Assembly: GCA_963775635.1 (NCBI GenBank)
Contig: CAVZJO010000007.1
Location: 223,301-287,300 of the forward strand
DNA length: 64,000 nt
Reading direction: 5' to 3'
Origin: JALORV01 sp963775635
GTDB taxonomy: Bacteria > Pseudomonadota > Gammaproteobacteria > Burkholderiales > Burkholderiaceae_F
Below, in pieces: positions 32,805 to 40,566 of this stretch. The translations under genes were made by a program, and so were the position numbers. The notes beneath the pieces are model-generated. The model had not been told where the DNA came from and ran no database searches. It saw nothing but the letters and a program-made list of their open reading frames with translations. Each line of letters starts with the position of its first letter. Position 1 is the stretch's first letter.

Positions 32805-34805
32805 TCAGCGCGAACCTGCGTTGGACTTGCCCACCGAAGGTGGCCGCTGCGAGGTCTGCTTCGACTGCTTGAGTGCCGGCTCCAGCGGCGCAAGCACCTG
32901 CTGACAGTTGGTGTCCTCACCCGGACCGGTCTCGATCAACGGTATCAACGCAGCGAGTGGATTGATCACCCCCAGTGCGAGCGCGGCTCCGCCGCGCAAC
33001 AGCGCACCCGAACTCACCGTGACGCGCGGTTGGCGAAAACTGCCGTCGACATGTAGCGGCGCGCGCACCGAGAAGATGCTTGGCTGCTTGGGCTTTGCAT
33101 CGAGCTCAATTTCAAATCGCTCCGCCGCGAGATCGACGGCGCCCGACCCATCGACGCGCGCGGTCTCGGTATCGAGAACCATCACCTGCGTGCGGCCGAC
33201 ACCCTGCTCGACCACCAGCGACACCGCCGCGCAGTGAATTGCGATCGGCTGATCCCCGCGGATCAACAGCGGCAGCAGCTGCCCGCCGTCGAGCGTCGCC
33301 GCAGCGATCACGGTGCGCGAGATCAATCCACCCGACATCGCCATGGCCACCGTGCCGCTCGACGATCCCAAAACCTCGGCCACCGACTGACCGCGTCCCT
33401 CCAGCCGGATCTGCGCGCCAAGCTCGCCCGCACTTAAGCGACTGCGATCGATAGTCGGGAACAGGCGCGCGAAGCTGACTTTGCGGAAGTCAAACGCGCC
33501 CTCAGCCTTCATCGGCGCGCTGCGCGCATCGAGCGCGATGTCAGAAATGATCTCGCCGCCCGCGAAGCCGAACTTCAGCGGCCGCAGCCTGAGCAGCCCA
33601 TCGACCAGTTCGACTTTCATCGACAGGTCCTCGAGCGGCAACTCCGCGCTCACGACCAGCTGGCGGGCATCGAGAACCACGTCGGCATTCATCGCATTCA
33701 TGCGCGGCAGGTCGAACTTGGCGTCCGGCAGAACGCGCGGCTCCTTGCGCCGTTCCTCCTCGTCGGCTGGAACGCCGATCAGCACGCCGAGGTCGGCCAG
33801 TGCGAGTCGGTTGCTGTCAAGGCTCGCCGTCAGCAGCGGCCGCGGTCTCTTCATCTCGAACACACCGTAGCCGCGCATGTCGCTGCGACCGATACGCCCG
33901 GAGATGTCGTCAAAGAGGTAGACGTCTTCGTGCAACCGAAGGCGGCCCTGCAACCGATACGGCGGTGTCGACGGCAGCGCCAGCGGTATCGTCGGATACA
34001 GCGTCGAAAGGCTTGGACCGGAGATGGCGAGATGTGTGTCTATCGACATGCTGCCGATCAGGTCGGCGAGCCCGCCTTCGGCCTCGATCTTCGTGCGTCC
34101 GATTTCGACGTGACCTTTGAACGGAAACGGTATGCCGGTGTCGCGCAGCGTGACCAGCGTTCCTGAATACGCCTGGCCGGCAAACGGCGTCTTCCTGTAG
34201 CGCCCGCTCAATTGGTACCGCGTGGTCCAGGCCGATGGCTCGGCGGATTCGGGCTGCGAGTCGGCCCGGGCGCGCACCTCCAGGCCTGTCACGGCATCGC
34301 GCATCGACAGGACGACGTCGCTTAGCGTCATCGCGCCGATCTTCATCGACTGCCAACGCGGCGGACGTGCCTTGCGGTCCGGTTGTTCCGCATCACGGTT
34401 TGCCGCTCCCGGCCAGTTCCCTTTGCCATCGGCATCACGCTGCAGGTCGATGACCGCACCGGCGAGGCCGAGTTCGACCAGTTCGACGCGACCGATCAAC
34501 AGCGGCCAGGGGGCCACGTGCAGTGACACTTCGCGCGCCTTGAACAAGGGGACCGCGCCGTTGCCACTGACGGTCACGTCGCGCAGCCGCAGTCGCGGCC
34601 CCCGGTCCCATCGACCGGTGAGTTCCGCGATGGACACTTCGCGGCCGGTATTCGCCGACAGGCGATGCTCGAGCGGCGAGCGCAACCAGCTCCACTCGAA
34701 TGCCAGGGCAGCGAGCAGACCCGCGGCAATCAGTGCCGCGCACGCGAAAGCGACGGTTCGAAGCCGCGGATTCGCAATGCCGAAGCGAAGGCGATCGGAG
34801 TTCAT
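32805..34805 (-). CDS. AsmA-family protein
   Basis: The 666 residues have one N-terminal transmembrane helix (VAFACAALIAAGLLAALAF, about 19-37) and then a large periplasmic region of beta-groove repeats with the family opening LRDVTVSGNGAVPLFKARE and GRVELVELGLAGAVIDL. The C-terminal AsmA_2 part includes IRLEGRGQSVAEVLGSSSG. AsmA-type proteins bridge or influence phospholipid traffic to the outer membrane. The start was chosen at MNSDRLRF because homology begins there; the ribosome-binding site is weak. It is divergent from the SDR gene, each with its own sigma-54 promoter. Confidence 0.9.
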   Translation of the reverse strand: MNSDRLRFGIANPRLRTVAFACAALIAAGLLAALAFEWSWLRSPLEHRLSANTGREVSIAELTGRWDRGPRLRLRDVTVSGNGAVPLFKAREVSLHVAPWPLLIGRVELVELGLAGAVIDLQRDADGKGNWPGAANRDAEQPDRKARPPRWQSMKIGAMTLSDVVLSMRDAVTGLEVRARADSQPESAEPSAWTTRYQLSGRYRKTPFAGQAYSGTLVTLRDTGIPFPFKGHVEIGRTKIEAEGGLADLIGSMSIDTHLAISGPSLSTLYPTIPLALPSTPPYRLQGRLRLHEDVYLFDDISGRIGRSDMRGYGVFEMKRPRPLLTASLDSNRLALADLGVLIGVPADEEERRKEPRVLPDAKFDLPRMNAMNADVVLDARQLVVSAELPLEDLSMKVELVDGLLRLRPLKFGFAGGEIISDIALDARSAPMKAEGAFDFRKVSFARLFPTIDRSRLSAGELGAQIRLEGRGQSVAEVLGSSSGTVAMAMSGGLISRTVIAAATLDGGQLLPLLIRGDQPIAIHCAAVSLVVEQGVGRTQVMVLDTETARVDGSGAVDLAAERFEIELDAKPKQPSIFSVRAPLHVDGSFRQPRVTVSSGALLRGGAALALGVINPLAALIPLIETGPGEDTNCQQVLAPLEPALKQSKQTSQRPPSVGKSNAGSR

Positions 34806-34841
34806 CCGCAGGAAGCAAGCAACTCGTACATCAGTGCTTCC

Positions 34842-34857
34842 TGCAAGCGACGTGCCC
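34842..34857 (-). promoter_or_regulatory. sigma-54 promoter of asmA-like gene
   Basis: The minus strand reads GGGCACGTCGCTTGCA, full consensus core with N10 spacing. The predicted start is near 34831, giving a leader of about 26 nt. Confidence 0.78.
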
Positions 34858-34866
34858 TCGTCCGGC

Positions 34867-34882
34867 GGGCGTGTGCATTGCT
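34867..34882 (+). promoter_or_regulatory. sigma-54 promoter of SDR gene
   Basis: GGGCGTGTGCATTGCT has a perfect -12 and N10 spacing. It is nine bases from the opposing promoter at 34842-34857. Confidence 0.6.
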
Positions 34883-34931
34883 TGCGGCCGGGTCCATCCA
34901 GATTCGATTCCACAGATTCAAAGGAGCAACC

Positions 34932-35852
34932 ATGCAGTCCGACCATCCAGCATCCGACACCAACACGATCGATACGTCGGCACCCCTCAAGGAACCAAAA
35001 CCACCGTTTCCCAAGCAACGACAATCGCCGCCGGGGCTGGAATCAGGCCTGCGTCCGCGTCCCCGCTTCGAGGCCGGGCGCTACAGGGCCGCGGGCAAGC
35101 TGATCGGCCAGCGCGCACTGATCACCGGTGGGGATTCAGGCATCGGACGCGCCGTCGCAGCACTGTTCGCCCGCGAAGGCGCGGATGTCGCGATCGTCTA
35201 CCTGCCTGAGGAGCAGAGCGATGCCGAGCAGACGTGCGCGGCGGTGGCCGAGTGCGGCCGACGTTGCGAGCTGATTCCCGGCGACCTCGCTGACGCAGAC
35301 TTCTGCGAGGCCGCAATCGAACGCACCGTGCAATCGCTCGGCGGCATCGACATTCTGGTGTCGAATGCCGCGCAGCAGAGCAGCAAGGAACTCGCGGAGC
35401 TGGACGATGCTGATCTGCTGCGTACTTTTGAAACCAACATCTTCGCCTACATGCGTCTGGCGCGCGCGGCGCTGCGCCATATGAAGGCGGGCGCGACCAT
35501 CATCGCGACCAGTTCCGAAACCGGCATCAAGGGAACCAAGAAGATGCCGGACTACTCGGCGACAAAGGGTGCGATCAACGCCTTCACCAAGTCGCTGGCG
35601 ATCGATCTGCTCGATCGCGGCATCCGCGTCAACGCGGTCGCTCCCGGGCCGGTCTGGACTCCGCTCAACCCGGCCGACACGGGCGCCACCGCCGAGGAGG
35701 CCGCCGAGTTCGGCGCGGACAGTCCGATGAAGCGTCCCGCGCAGCCGGAGGAACTCGCTCCAGCCTACGTGTTCCTCGCGTCGAATGCTGACTCGTCTTA
35801 CATCACCGGCATCGTATTGCAGGTGATGGGCGGCGAGACCACGGGCGGTTAA
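34932..35852 (+). CDS. SDR-family oxidoreductase (YghA-like)
   Basis: The 306 residues have a Pro/Gln-rich 50-residue N-terminus (KPPFPKQRQSPPGLESGL) as in YghA/GS39-type dehydrogenases. The Rossmann core follows: GGDSGIGRAVA (cofactor), SNAAQQ, and the catalytic Ser-Tyr-Lys (ATSSETG then DYSATKGA). AAAGGAGCAACC precedes the ATG. Enzymes of this type are general-stress proteins in many bacteria; the substrate is unknown. Confidence 0.92.
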   Translation: MQSDHPASDTNTIDTSAPLKEPKPPFPKQRQSPPGLESGLRPRPRFEAGRYRAAGKLIGQRALITGGDSGIGRAVAALFAREGADVAIVYLPEEQSDAEQTCAAVAECGRRCELIPGDLADADFCEAAIERTVQSLGGIDILVSNAAQQSSKELAELDDADLLRTFETNIFAYMRLARAALRHMKAGATIIATSSETGIKGTKKMPDYSATKGAINAFTKSLAIDLLDRGIRVNAVAPGPVWTPLNPADTGATAEEAAEFGADSPMKRPAQPEELAPAYVFLASNADSSYITGIVLQVMGGETTGG

Positions 35853-35874
35853 CGGCTCGGACGCCCCTGAGCAT

Positions 35875-35890
35875 CGGAACGCCAATTGCT
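35875..35890 (+). promoter_or_regulatory. sigma-54 promoter of sugar-dehydrogenase-like gene
   Basis: CGGAACGCCAATTGCT has a perfect -12 and N10 spacing, with A for C in GGCAC. The predicted start near 35901 leaves a 13-nt leader. Confidence 0.65.
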
Positions 35891-35913
35891 CGAATGTTGG
35901 CAATAGGCCAGAC

Positions 35914-37287
35914 ATGCAAGACACCAGCGCATCGCTTCTACTTCGGATCGGCGGTTGTGTGCTCGCCGCGTTCGCGCTCGTGGCGTGCAGCGAAACGTCG
36001 CGCCTCGGACTGGCTGCGGGAGTCGGCCCGACGCCGACACTGCCCGAACCCGTCAAGACACTGGTGCCGACGATCAGCATCGCGCCGGCCAAGGGGTGGG
36101 CTCCCGACCAGACACCGACCGCGGCCGCCGGTCTGCGCGTACAGGCCGTTGCGCAGGGACTCGATCATCCGCGCTGGCTCTACGTATTGCCCAACGGCGA
36201 CATTCTGGTGGCGGAAACCAACGCGCCGCCAAAACCCCCCGCCTCCGGCCTGCGCCCGTGGGTGATGAAGAAGGTCATGACGCGGGCCGGGGCGCGCGTC
36301 CCGAGTGCCAACCGCATCACGCTGCTGCGTGACGAAAATGGTGACGGTGTCGCCGAGCGGCGCAGCGTGTTCCTGAGCGGTCTGAATTCGCCCTTCGGCA
36401 TGGCGCTGGTCGGAGACACGCTGTACGTCGCCCACGCCGATGCACTCTGGAAGTACCCGTACAACGCGGGCGACGATCGCATCACTGACGCCGGGACCAA
36501 GGTCCTGGATCTACCGGCGGGTAGAAACCATCATTGGACCAAGAACGTGCTTGCCAGCCGCGATGGAACGAAGCTGTACGTCACGGTCGGGTCCAACAGC
36601 AACGTCGGCGAGAACGGGATGGATGACGAGGTCGGTCGTGCGGCCATCTGGGAGGTGGACGTGGCCACTGCCACGAGCCGCGTTTTCGCCAGCGGGCTGC
36701 GCAATCCGAACGGCCTCGATTGGCAGGCTGACACCGGCGCGCTGTGGACCGTCGTCAACGAGCGCGACGAACTCGGCAGCGACCTGGTGCCGGACTACCT
36801 GACGTCGGTGCGCGATGGCGGGTTCTACGGCTGGCCTTACAGCTACTTCGGCCAACATGTCGATCAGCGCGTCACCCCACCGCGACCCGACCTCGTGGCC
36901 AAGGCGCTGGTGCCCGACTATGCACTGGGCAGTCATGTCGCACCGCTCGGCATGGTGATGGTTCCGCACGTTGCTGCGAAGTCGACCACGCCCGCTCCCG
37001 AAACCAAGGCCGCGAACGCATTGCCGCCTGCTTTCGCGAATGGTGCATTCATCGGCGAGCACGGTTCGTGGAATCGTCGTCCGCTCGCCGGCTACCAGGT
37101 GGTGTTCGTTCCCTTCGAGCAGGGCAAGCCGCGCGGTCAACCGATCGTCGTGCTGTCGGGATTCGTCGATGCAGATGGCAACGCGCGCGGCCGCCCGGTG
37201 GGCGTCGCCATCGACCGATCTGGAGCACTGCTTGTCGCCGACGACGTCGGCAATACCGTGTGGAGAGTCAGCGCCGCGCGGCCGTGA
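35914..37287 (+). CDS. Sorbosone-dehydrogenase-like PQQ-type beta-propeller lipoprotein
   Basis: The 457 residues have a lipoprotein signal (LLLRIGGCVLAAFALVAC). A six-bladed GDH-type propeller follows: LDHPRWLYVLPNGDILVAE, NSPFGMAL, GLRNPNGLDWQ, GGFYGWPYSYFG and GEHGSWNRRPLAGYQVVF. This matches the PQQ-dependent sorbosone/aldose dehydrogenase family. It would oxidise a sugar or aldehyde in the periplasm, though PQQ use cannot be confirmed from sequence alone. Confidence 0.9.
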   Translation: MQDTSASLLLRIGGCVLAAFALVACSETSRLGLAAGVGPTPTLPEPVKTLVPTISIAPAKGWAPDQTPTAAAGLRVQAVAQGLDHPRWLYVLPNGDILVAETNAPPKPPASGLRPWVMKKVMTRAGARVPSANRITLLRDENGDGVAERRSVFLSGLNSPFGMALVGDTLYVAHADALWKYPYNAGDDRITDAGTKVLDLPAGRNHHWTKNVLASRDGTKLYVTVGSNSNVGENGMDDEVGRAAIWEVDVATATSRVFASGLRNPNGLDWQADTGALWTVVNERDELGSDLVPDYLTSVRDGGFYGWPYSYFGQHVDQRVTPPRPDLVAKALVPDYALGSHVAPLGMVMVPHVAAKSTTPAPETKAANALPPAFANGAFIGEHGSWNRRPLAGYQVVFVPFEQGKPRGQPIVVLSGFVDADGNARGRPVGVAIDRSGALLVADDVGNTVWRVSAARP

Positions 37288-37335
37288 TCCCCGCTTGCGC
37301 CATGAGAATGCGCACGAGTTATTTCATTGATCCCT

Positions 37336-37351
37336 AGGCACACCGCTTGCG
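37336..37351 (+). promoter_or_regulatory. sigma-54 promoter of Pro-rich small protein
   Basis: AGGCACACCGCTTGCG with N10 spacing. The predicted start at about 37362 is four bases before ATG 37366. Confidence 0.7.
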
Positions 37352-37365
37352 GCTGGGCGGTCGAT

Positions 37366-37530
37366 ATGAGTATCGATCACCTTCCGAACCCTGGCGACCC
37401 GGTTCCTTCACCGCCTCTACCGCCACGTCCGGAGCCGGCTCCGCCCCCTCCAGTCGAGGACCCACCCCCGCCTGGCGATCCGGAAGTACCGATCTACACA
37501 CCGCCGACTGGATCGCCTGCGACGCGATAG
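37366..37530 (+). CDS. Pro-rich small protein
   Basis: The 54 residues begin MSIDHLPNPGDPVPSPPLPP and are nearly half proline with scattered Glu/Asp, so the protein must be extended and disordered. No family is recognised. The sigma-54 promoter puts the transcript start only four nucleotides before this ATG, so translation would start near the 5' end. A 10-bp hairpin follows the stop. Confidence 0.55.
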   Translation: MSIDHLPNPGDPVPSPPLPPRPEPAPPPPVEDPPPPGDPEVPIYTPPTGSPATR

Positions 37531-37541
37531 AAGGTTTGTGC

Positions 37542-37581
37542 GGCCCGGGCGCGCGCGCGATCAATGCGCATCGCCCGGGCC
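37542..37581. terminator. Hairpin between convergent small genes
   Basis: GGCCCGGGCG (37542-37551) pairs perfectly with CGCCCGGGCC (37572-37581). It lies between two convergent genes and has no strong T-run, so terminator function is inferred. Confidence 0.5.
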
Positions 37582-37593
37582 TCTTAACGCCTC

Positions 37594-37827
37594 TTAACGC
37601 GGCTGCTTGGACCTCTGCTGGTCTGCATCCGGCTGATTGGTGGACGGGGTACCTACGGGTTCCTTCTCCTCGTCATCCTTGTCTTGTTGCCGGCGCGTGG
37701 GTTCTGACTGCTTCGGCATCTGGTCCTGAGACGACTTGTTGCGGTTGTCCGACGGATCCTTGTTCTGCTGCGACGGATCCTTGCTCTGCTGGTTCTGGTC
37801 GCGGCCCTTCTGTTGATCACGGTTCAT
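37594..37827 (-). CDS. Gln/Lys/Asp-rich hydrophilin
   Basis: The 77 residues start MNRDQQKGRDQNQQSKDPSQ and contain almost no hydrophobic residues. Gln, Lys, Asp, Ser, Pro and Asn dominate, as in hydrophilin or desiccation-type proteins. AGGAG precedes ATG 37827 and a consensus sigma-54 promoter lies 58 nt upstream. It is divergent from the second GlsB/YeaQ gene. Confidence 0.8.
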   Translation of the reverse strand: MNRDQQKGRDQNQQSKDPSQQNKDPSDNRNKSSQDQMPKQSEPTRRQQDKDDEEKEPVGTPSTNQPDADQQRSKQPR

Positions 37828-37884
37828 GGATTACTCCTGTTTAATGGTTGCTGCGTCCGCCCTTCGGACCAGCCGTCATCGTTC

Positions 37885-37900
37885 AGCAAGCGCGGTGCCC
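37885..37900 (-). promoter_or_regulatory. sigma-54 promoter of hydrophilin gene
   Basis: The minus strand reads GGGCACCGCGCTTGCT with N10 spacing. The predicted start is near 37874. Confidence 0.75.
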
Positions 37901-37922
37901 TGTGCCGACGAACGGTAAGCTC

Positions 37923-37938
37923 GGGCACGCCCGTTGCC
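37923..37938 (+). promoter_or_regulatory. sigma-54 promoter of GlsB/YeaQ gene 2
   Basis: GGGCACGCCCGTTGCC with N10 spacing. The predicted start is near 37949, giving a leader of about 44 nt. Confidence 0.75.
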
Positions 37939-37992
37939 GTAGTTCCGCACCGGTCGGGCTCTCGGTCCGGTCATTTCAACAGGAGCGTAACC

Positions 37993-38259
37993 ATGGGATT
38001 CGTCATTTGGCTGATCGTGGGAGGCATCGTCGGCTGGCTCGCCAGCCTGGTCATGCGGACCGATGGGCAGCAGGGCATCATCCTTAACGTGGTCGTCGGT
38101 ATCGTGGGCGCATTTCTGGCCGGATGGCTTATCTCGCCGCTGGTGGGCGTGGCCACCATCAACCAGGGCATATCGATCGCATCCGTAGTGGTGTCGCTGA
38201 TCGGCGCCATCATCCTGCTGGCGATCGTGAACCTGTTCCGTCGTGGCCGGGTTCGCTGA
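37993..38259 (+). CDS. GlsB/YeaQ/YmgE-family stress membrane protein 2
   Basis: The 88 residues are closely similar to the protein at 5119-5391 (WLIVGGIVGWLASLVMRTDGQQG here against WLIVGGVIGWIASLIMRTDAQQG) and end FRRGRVR. Three transmembrane helices. AGGAG precedes the ATG. The similar local layout (a divergent small gene with an opposed sigma-54 promoter) suggests that module was duplicated. An intrinsic terminator follows. Confidence 0.95.
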   Translation: MGFVIWLIVGGIVGWLASLVMRTDGQQGIILNVVVGIVGAFLAGWLISPLVGVATINQGISIASVVVSLIGAIILLAIVNLFRRGRVR

Positions 38260-38281
38260 ACGAACTTCCGCTGGATACCCG

Positions 38282-38311
38282 CAGGGCTGCTTCGGCAGCC
38301 CTGTTCTTTTT
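38282..38311 (+). terminator. Intrinsic terminator after GlsB/YeaQ gene 2
   Basis: CAGGGCTGC and GCAGCCCTG form a nine-pair stem around a TTCG tetraloop, followed by TTCTTTTT. Confidence 0.92.
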
Positions 38312-38316
38312 GTGGA

Positions 38317-38988
38317 TCAAGTGAGGCCGGCTTCGCTCAGCATCGTTTTGACACCGTTCCACCCGATCTGCACGCCGATGCTGAGCACGATGAAGGCCGA
38401 GAGCCGCAGAACGATCATCATGCCCTGGTGACCGATGCGCGCGGCGAAGTGGTGGGCGTAGCGATACGTCAGCAGCACCGTTACCGCAACGATGGCCGCG
38501 CCGATAACCGCTGCCGCGACCTGCACCAGCATCTTGTCCAGCGTGTGCGCGTGGTTCGCGCCGACGGTGACTGCTACCGACAGCACGCCCGGATCGATGG
38601 TCAGCGGCATCGTCAGCGGATAAAACGTGCGTGTCATCGCAATCGCCGATGCTTGCTGCGGGTCGACCGGCATATCCGCGGGCTTCATTTCGTCATTCAG
38701 CAGCTTCCATCCCAGCGCGCAGACCACCGCTCCACCGGCAACCTGGATCACTGGCAACGACAATCCGAACAGTCGCAACACCAGCGTGCCGAACAGCAGC
38801 GTGCCCAGCAGCAACGCGAAAGAGTGCACCGCAACACGCCGAGCCAGCGCCACACGCGTCTCATTGTCGCAACCTGCCGTCATGTGCAGGAACAACGGTG
38901 CGTCGCCTGGAGGATTGACGACCGGCAAAATGGCGCCGACGATTACCAGGATCGCGCCGGCGAGTTGAACAAGATCGGTCCAGATCAT
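38317..38988 (-). CDS. MarC-family integral membrane protein
   Basis: The 223 residues have six transmembrane helices and the family pattern AILPVVNPPGDAPLFL near the N-terminus, GGAVVCALGWKLL in the middle and FYPLTMPLTIDPGVLSVAV. MarC proteins have no proven substrate despite the name. ATG 38988 was chosen because the first transmembrane helix begins right after it; the long open frame upstream is Arg/Gly/His-rich and unlikely to be coding. Confidence 0.88.
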   Translation of the reverse strand: MIWTDLVQLAGAILVIVGAILPVVNPPGDAPLFLHMTAGCDNETRVALARRVAVHSFALLLGTLLFGTLVLRLFGLSLPVIQVAGGAVVCALGWKLLNDEMKPADMPVDPQQASAIAMTRTFYPLTMPLTIDPGVLSVAVTVGANHAHTLDKMLVQVAAAVIGAAIVAVTVLLTYRYAHHFAARIGHQGMMIVLRLSAFIVLSIGVQIGWNGVKTMLSEAGLT

Positions 38989-39102
38989 GTGGGCGCCCTG
39001 GAAAGGTACTGAAATGCAGCCGCAAGCGTACAACGGCGTTCCGTTGGCACTGGGTGCGGTGAGTCGCGCGCACAGTGCCGGACTCTTGAGGCCGGCGCAC
39101 TG

Positions 39103-39417
39103 ATGCTTACCTGGCGCCACCGCGAACTGCTGGCCTCGGCCATCATGGCTGCCATCGGAGCGATGTGGCTGACGGCCGCCTGGACTGCGAGTGCCTGGGC
39201 GCCCGCCCACAACGTTGCGGTCAAGCTCGCCTTCGCGTTTGCATCGTTTGCCGTTGTCGCGAACCCGCAGGTGCTATTCGAGCGTGCCTCGCTCGAACGG
39301 CTCTTCGGCAGCCGCGCCCCGGAGGCCATCGCGTTCGGCCTGCTCGCGACGCTGGGAATCTTCTGCGCCATTGCCGCAGTCGGCGCATGGCTGTTGGACC
39401 CGTTGCTGCCTGATTGA
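39103..39417 (+). CDS. Small membrane protein, unknown
   Basis: The 104 residues have three hydrophobic segments (about 10-28, 37-55, 76-100), with a conserved-looking LFERASLERLFGSRAPEA loop. No family is recognised. It is divergent from marC. The start lacks a strong ribosome-binding site, but the transmembrane pattern and codon use support coding. Confidence 0.6.
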   Translation: MLTWRHRELLASAIMAAIGAMWLTAAWTASAWAPAHNVAVKLAFAFASFAVVANPQVLFERASLERLFGSRAPEAIAFGLLATLGIFCAIAAVGAWLLDPLLPD

Positions 39418-39469
39418 CCCCGCACCACAGCGACCCCGCACCTCCGTGCCGCGCGGATGCAAGCGGTGG

Positions 39470-39787
39470 CTACAAGTCCAAGTCGGGCTTCGCGCGGGAC
39501 TTCGGATTCGCCTCGGCCGCAAAGCCGATCGGCGCGTCAAACTCCGCGCCGGAGATGATGAACACGAGGTGATGCGGAAACTTCAGCGTATGCGTCACCG
39601 CCTCGGAAGGCTTGAAGGTCTCGACCTCGATGTAGTGCGAATGTGACACGTCGATTCGCGTGCACAGCAGGTTCAGCAGTACGTTGCCTTCCTCGTCGGT
39701 GACCTTGCCGCAGAATCGCTCCAGCAGATGACGCTCTGCCGGCGGCAGGTCGGCGCGCAGTACGACGCTGTATACGGGTTCCAGCAT
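39470..39787 (-). CDS. Conserved hypothetical protein
   Basis: The 105 residues begin MLEPVYSVVLRADLPPAERH and continue as a compact soluble alpha/beta pattern (TRIDVSHSHYIEVETF, HHLVFIISGAEF). No hydrophobic segment and no family I can name. ATG 39787 was chosen because the coding pattern starts there; the open frame continues upstream without a convincing start. Neighbours give no functional clue. Confidence 0.6.
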   Translation of the reverse strand: MLEPVYSVVLRADLPPAERHLLERFCGKVTDEEGNVLLNLLCTRIDVSHSHYIEVETFKPSEAVTHTLKFPHHLVFIISGAEFDAPIGFAAEANPKSRAKPDLDL

Positions 39788-39951
39788 GTAAATTTTCGGC
39801 GTTGCCGGGCCGGCGGCCGCCCCGATGCAGATGCCCGATGTGCGAGCACGTGCCGCGCCCGCAACAAGCTGCGAATTCTGCTTGCTGGCGGGTTGGCGAT
39901 AATGCCGCGTCTCTTGGTAACGCGATCCATCCGTGTCTCTGAGGTAGGTCG

Positions 39952-40566
39952 ATGACAACTGCCGACCCCGCGGTCGCGCTGCGACGCGCCACCTTGCCGG
40001 ATGCGCTGTGCATCGGTGTCCTGGGCACGCAGGTGTTCCTCGAAACCTATGCGACCGCCGGGGTCCGGCCTTCGCTCGCACGCGAGGTGCTTGCGCATTT
40101 CTCCACGGCAGCGACTGCCGATCGAATGGCGCAGCCATCGACCGCCTTCATCGTCGCTGAAGCCGAGGGCCATCTGCGCGGCTTCGCTCAGGTGAGCTGC
40201 GAGTCCGGGCATTCGCTGGTCGGTGGCCGACGTCCAGCGCAGCTTGATCGCCTCTACGTGCAGGCGCGCTTCAGCGGCATCGGACTCGGAAAGGCGCTGT
40301 TGCGCGCGGCCGAGGATTGCGCCGCGGCCGAGGGCGCTGATGTGATGTGGCTGACCGCCTGGGTGGAGAACCGCCGCGCGCTGGCGTTCTACCGGCAGCA
40401 GGGCTATCAGGACGTCGGCGCGACGCCCTATGTGTTCGAGCGCGAGCAGTACGAGAACCGGGTAATGCGCAAGCCGCTCTCCGATCGGCCGTCGATCGCC
40501 TCGACTGCGGCATCCTCCGTTCCACTCACGATCCCCCTCACTCACAGGACGAACGATGCCATTTGA
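39952..40566 (+). CDS. GNAT-family N-acetyltransferase
   Basis: The 204 residues carry the GNAT core: ALRRATLPDALCIGVLG at the N-terminus, LDRLYVQARFSGIGLGKALL (acetyl-CoA-binding R/Q-x-x-G-x-G/A-like loop) and ENRRALAFYRQQGYQDVG. The acceptor is unknown. The tail of about 30 residues after 175 overlaps the SDR start by eleven bases, indicating translational coupling. Confidence 0.88.
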   Translation: MTTADPAVALRRATLPDALCIGVLGTQVFLETYATAGVRPSLAREVLAHFSTAATADRMAQPSTAFIVAEAEGHLRGFAQVSCESGHSLVGGRRPAQLDRLYVQARFSGIGLGKALLRAAEDCAAAEGADVMWLTAWVENRRALAFYRQQGYQDVGATPYVFEREQYENRVMRKPLSDRPSIASTAASSVPLTIPLTHRTNDAI

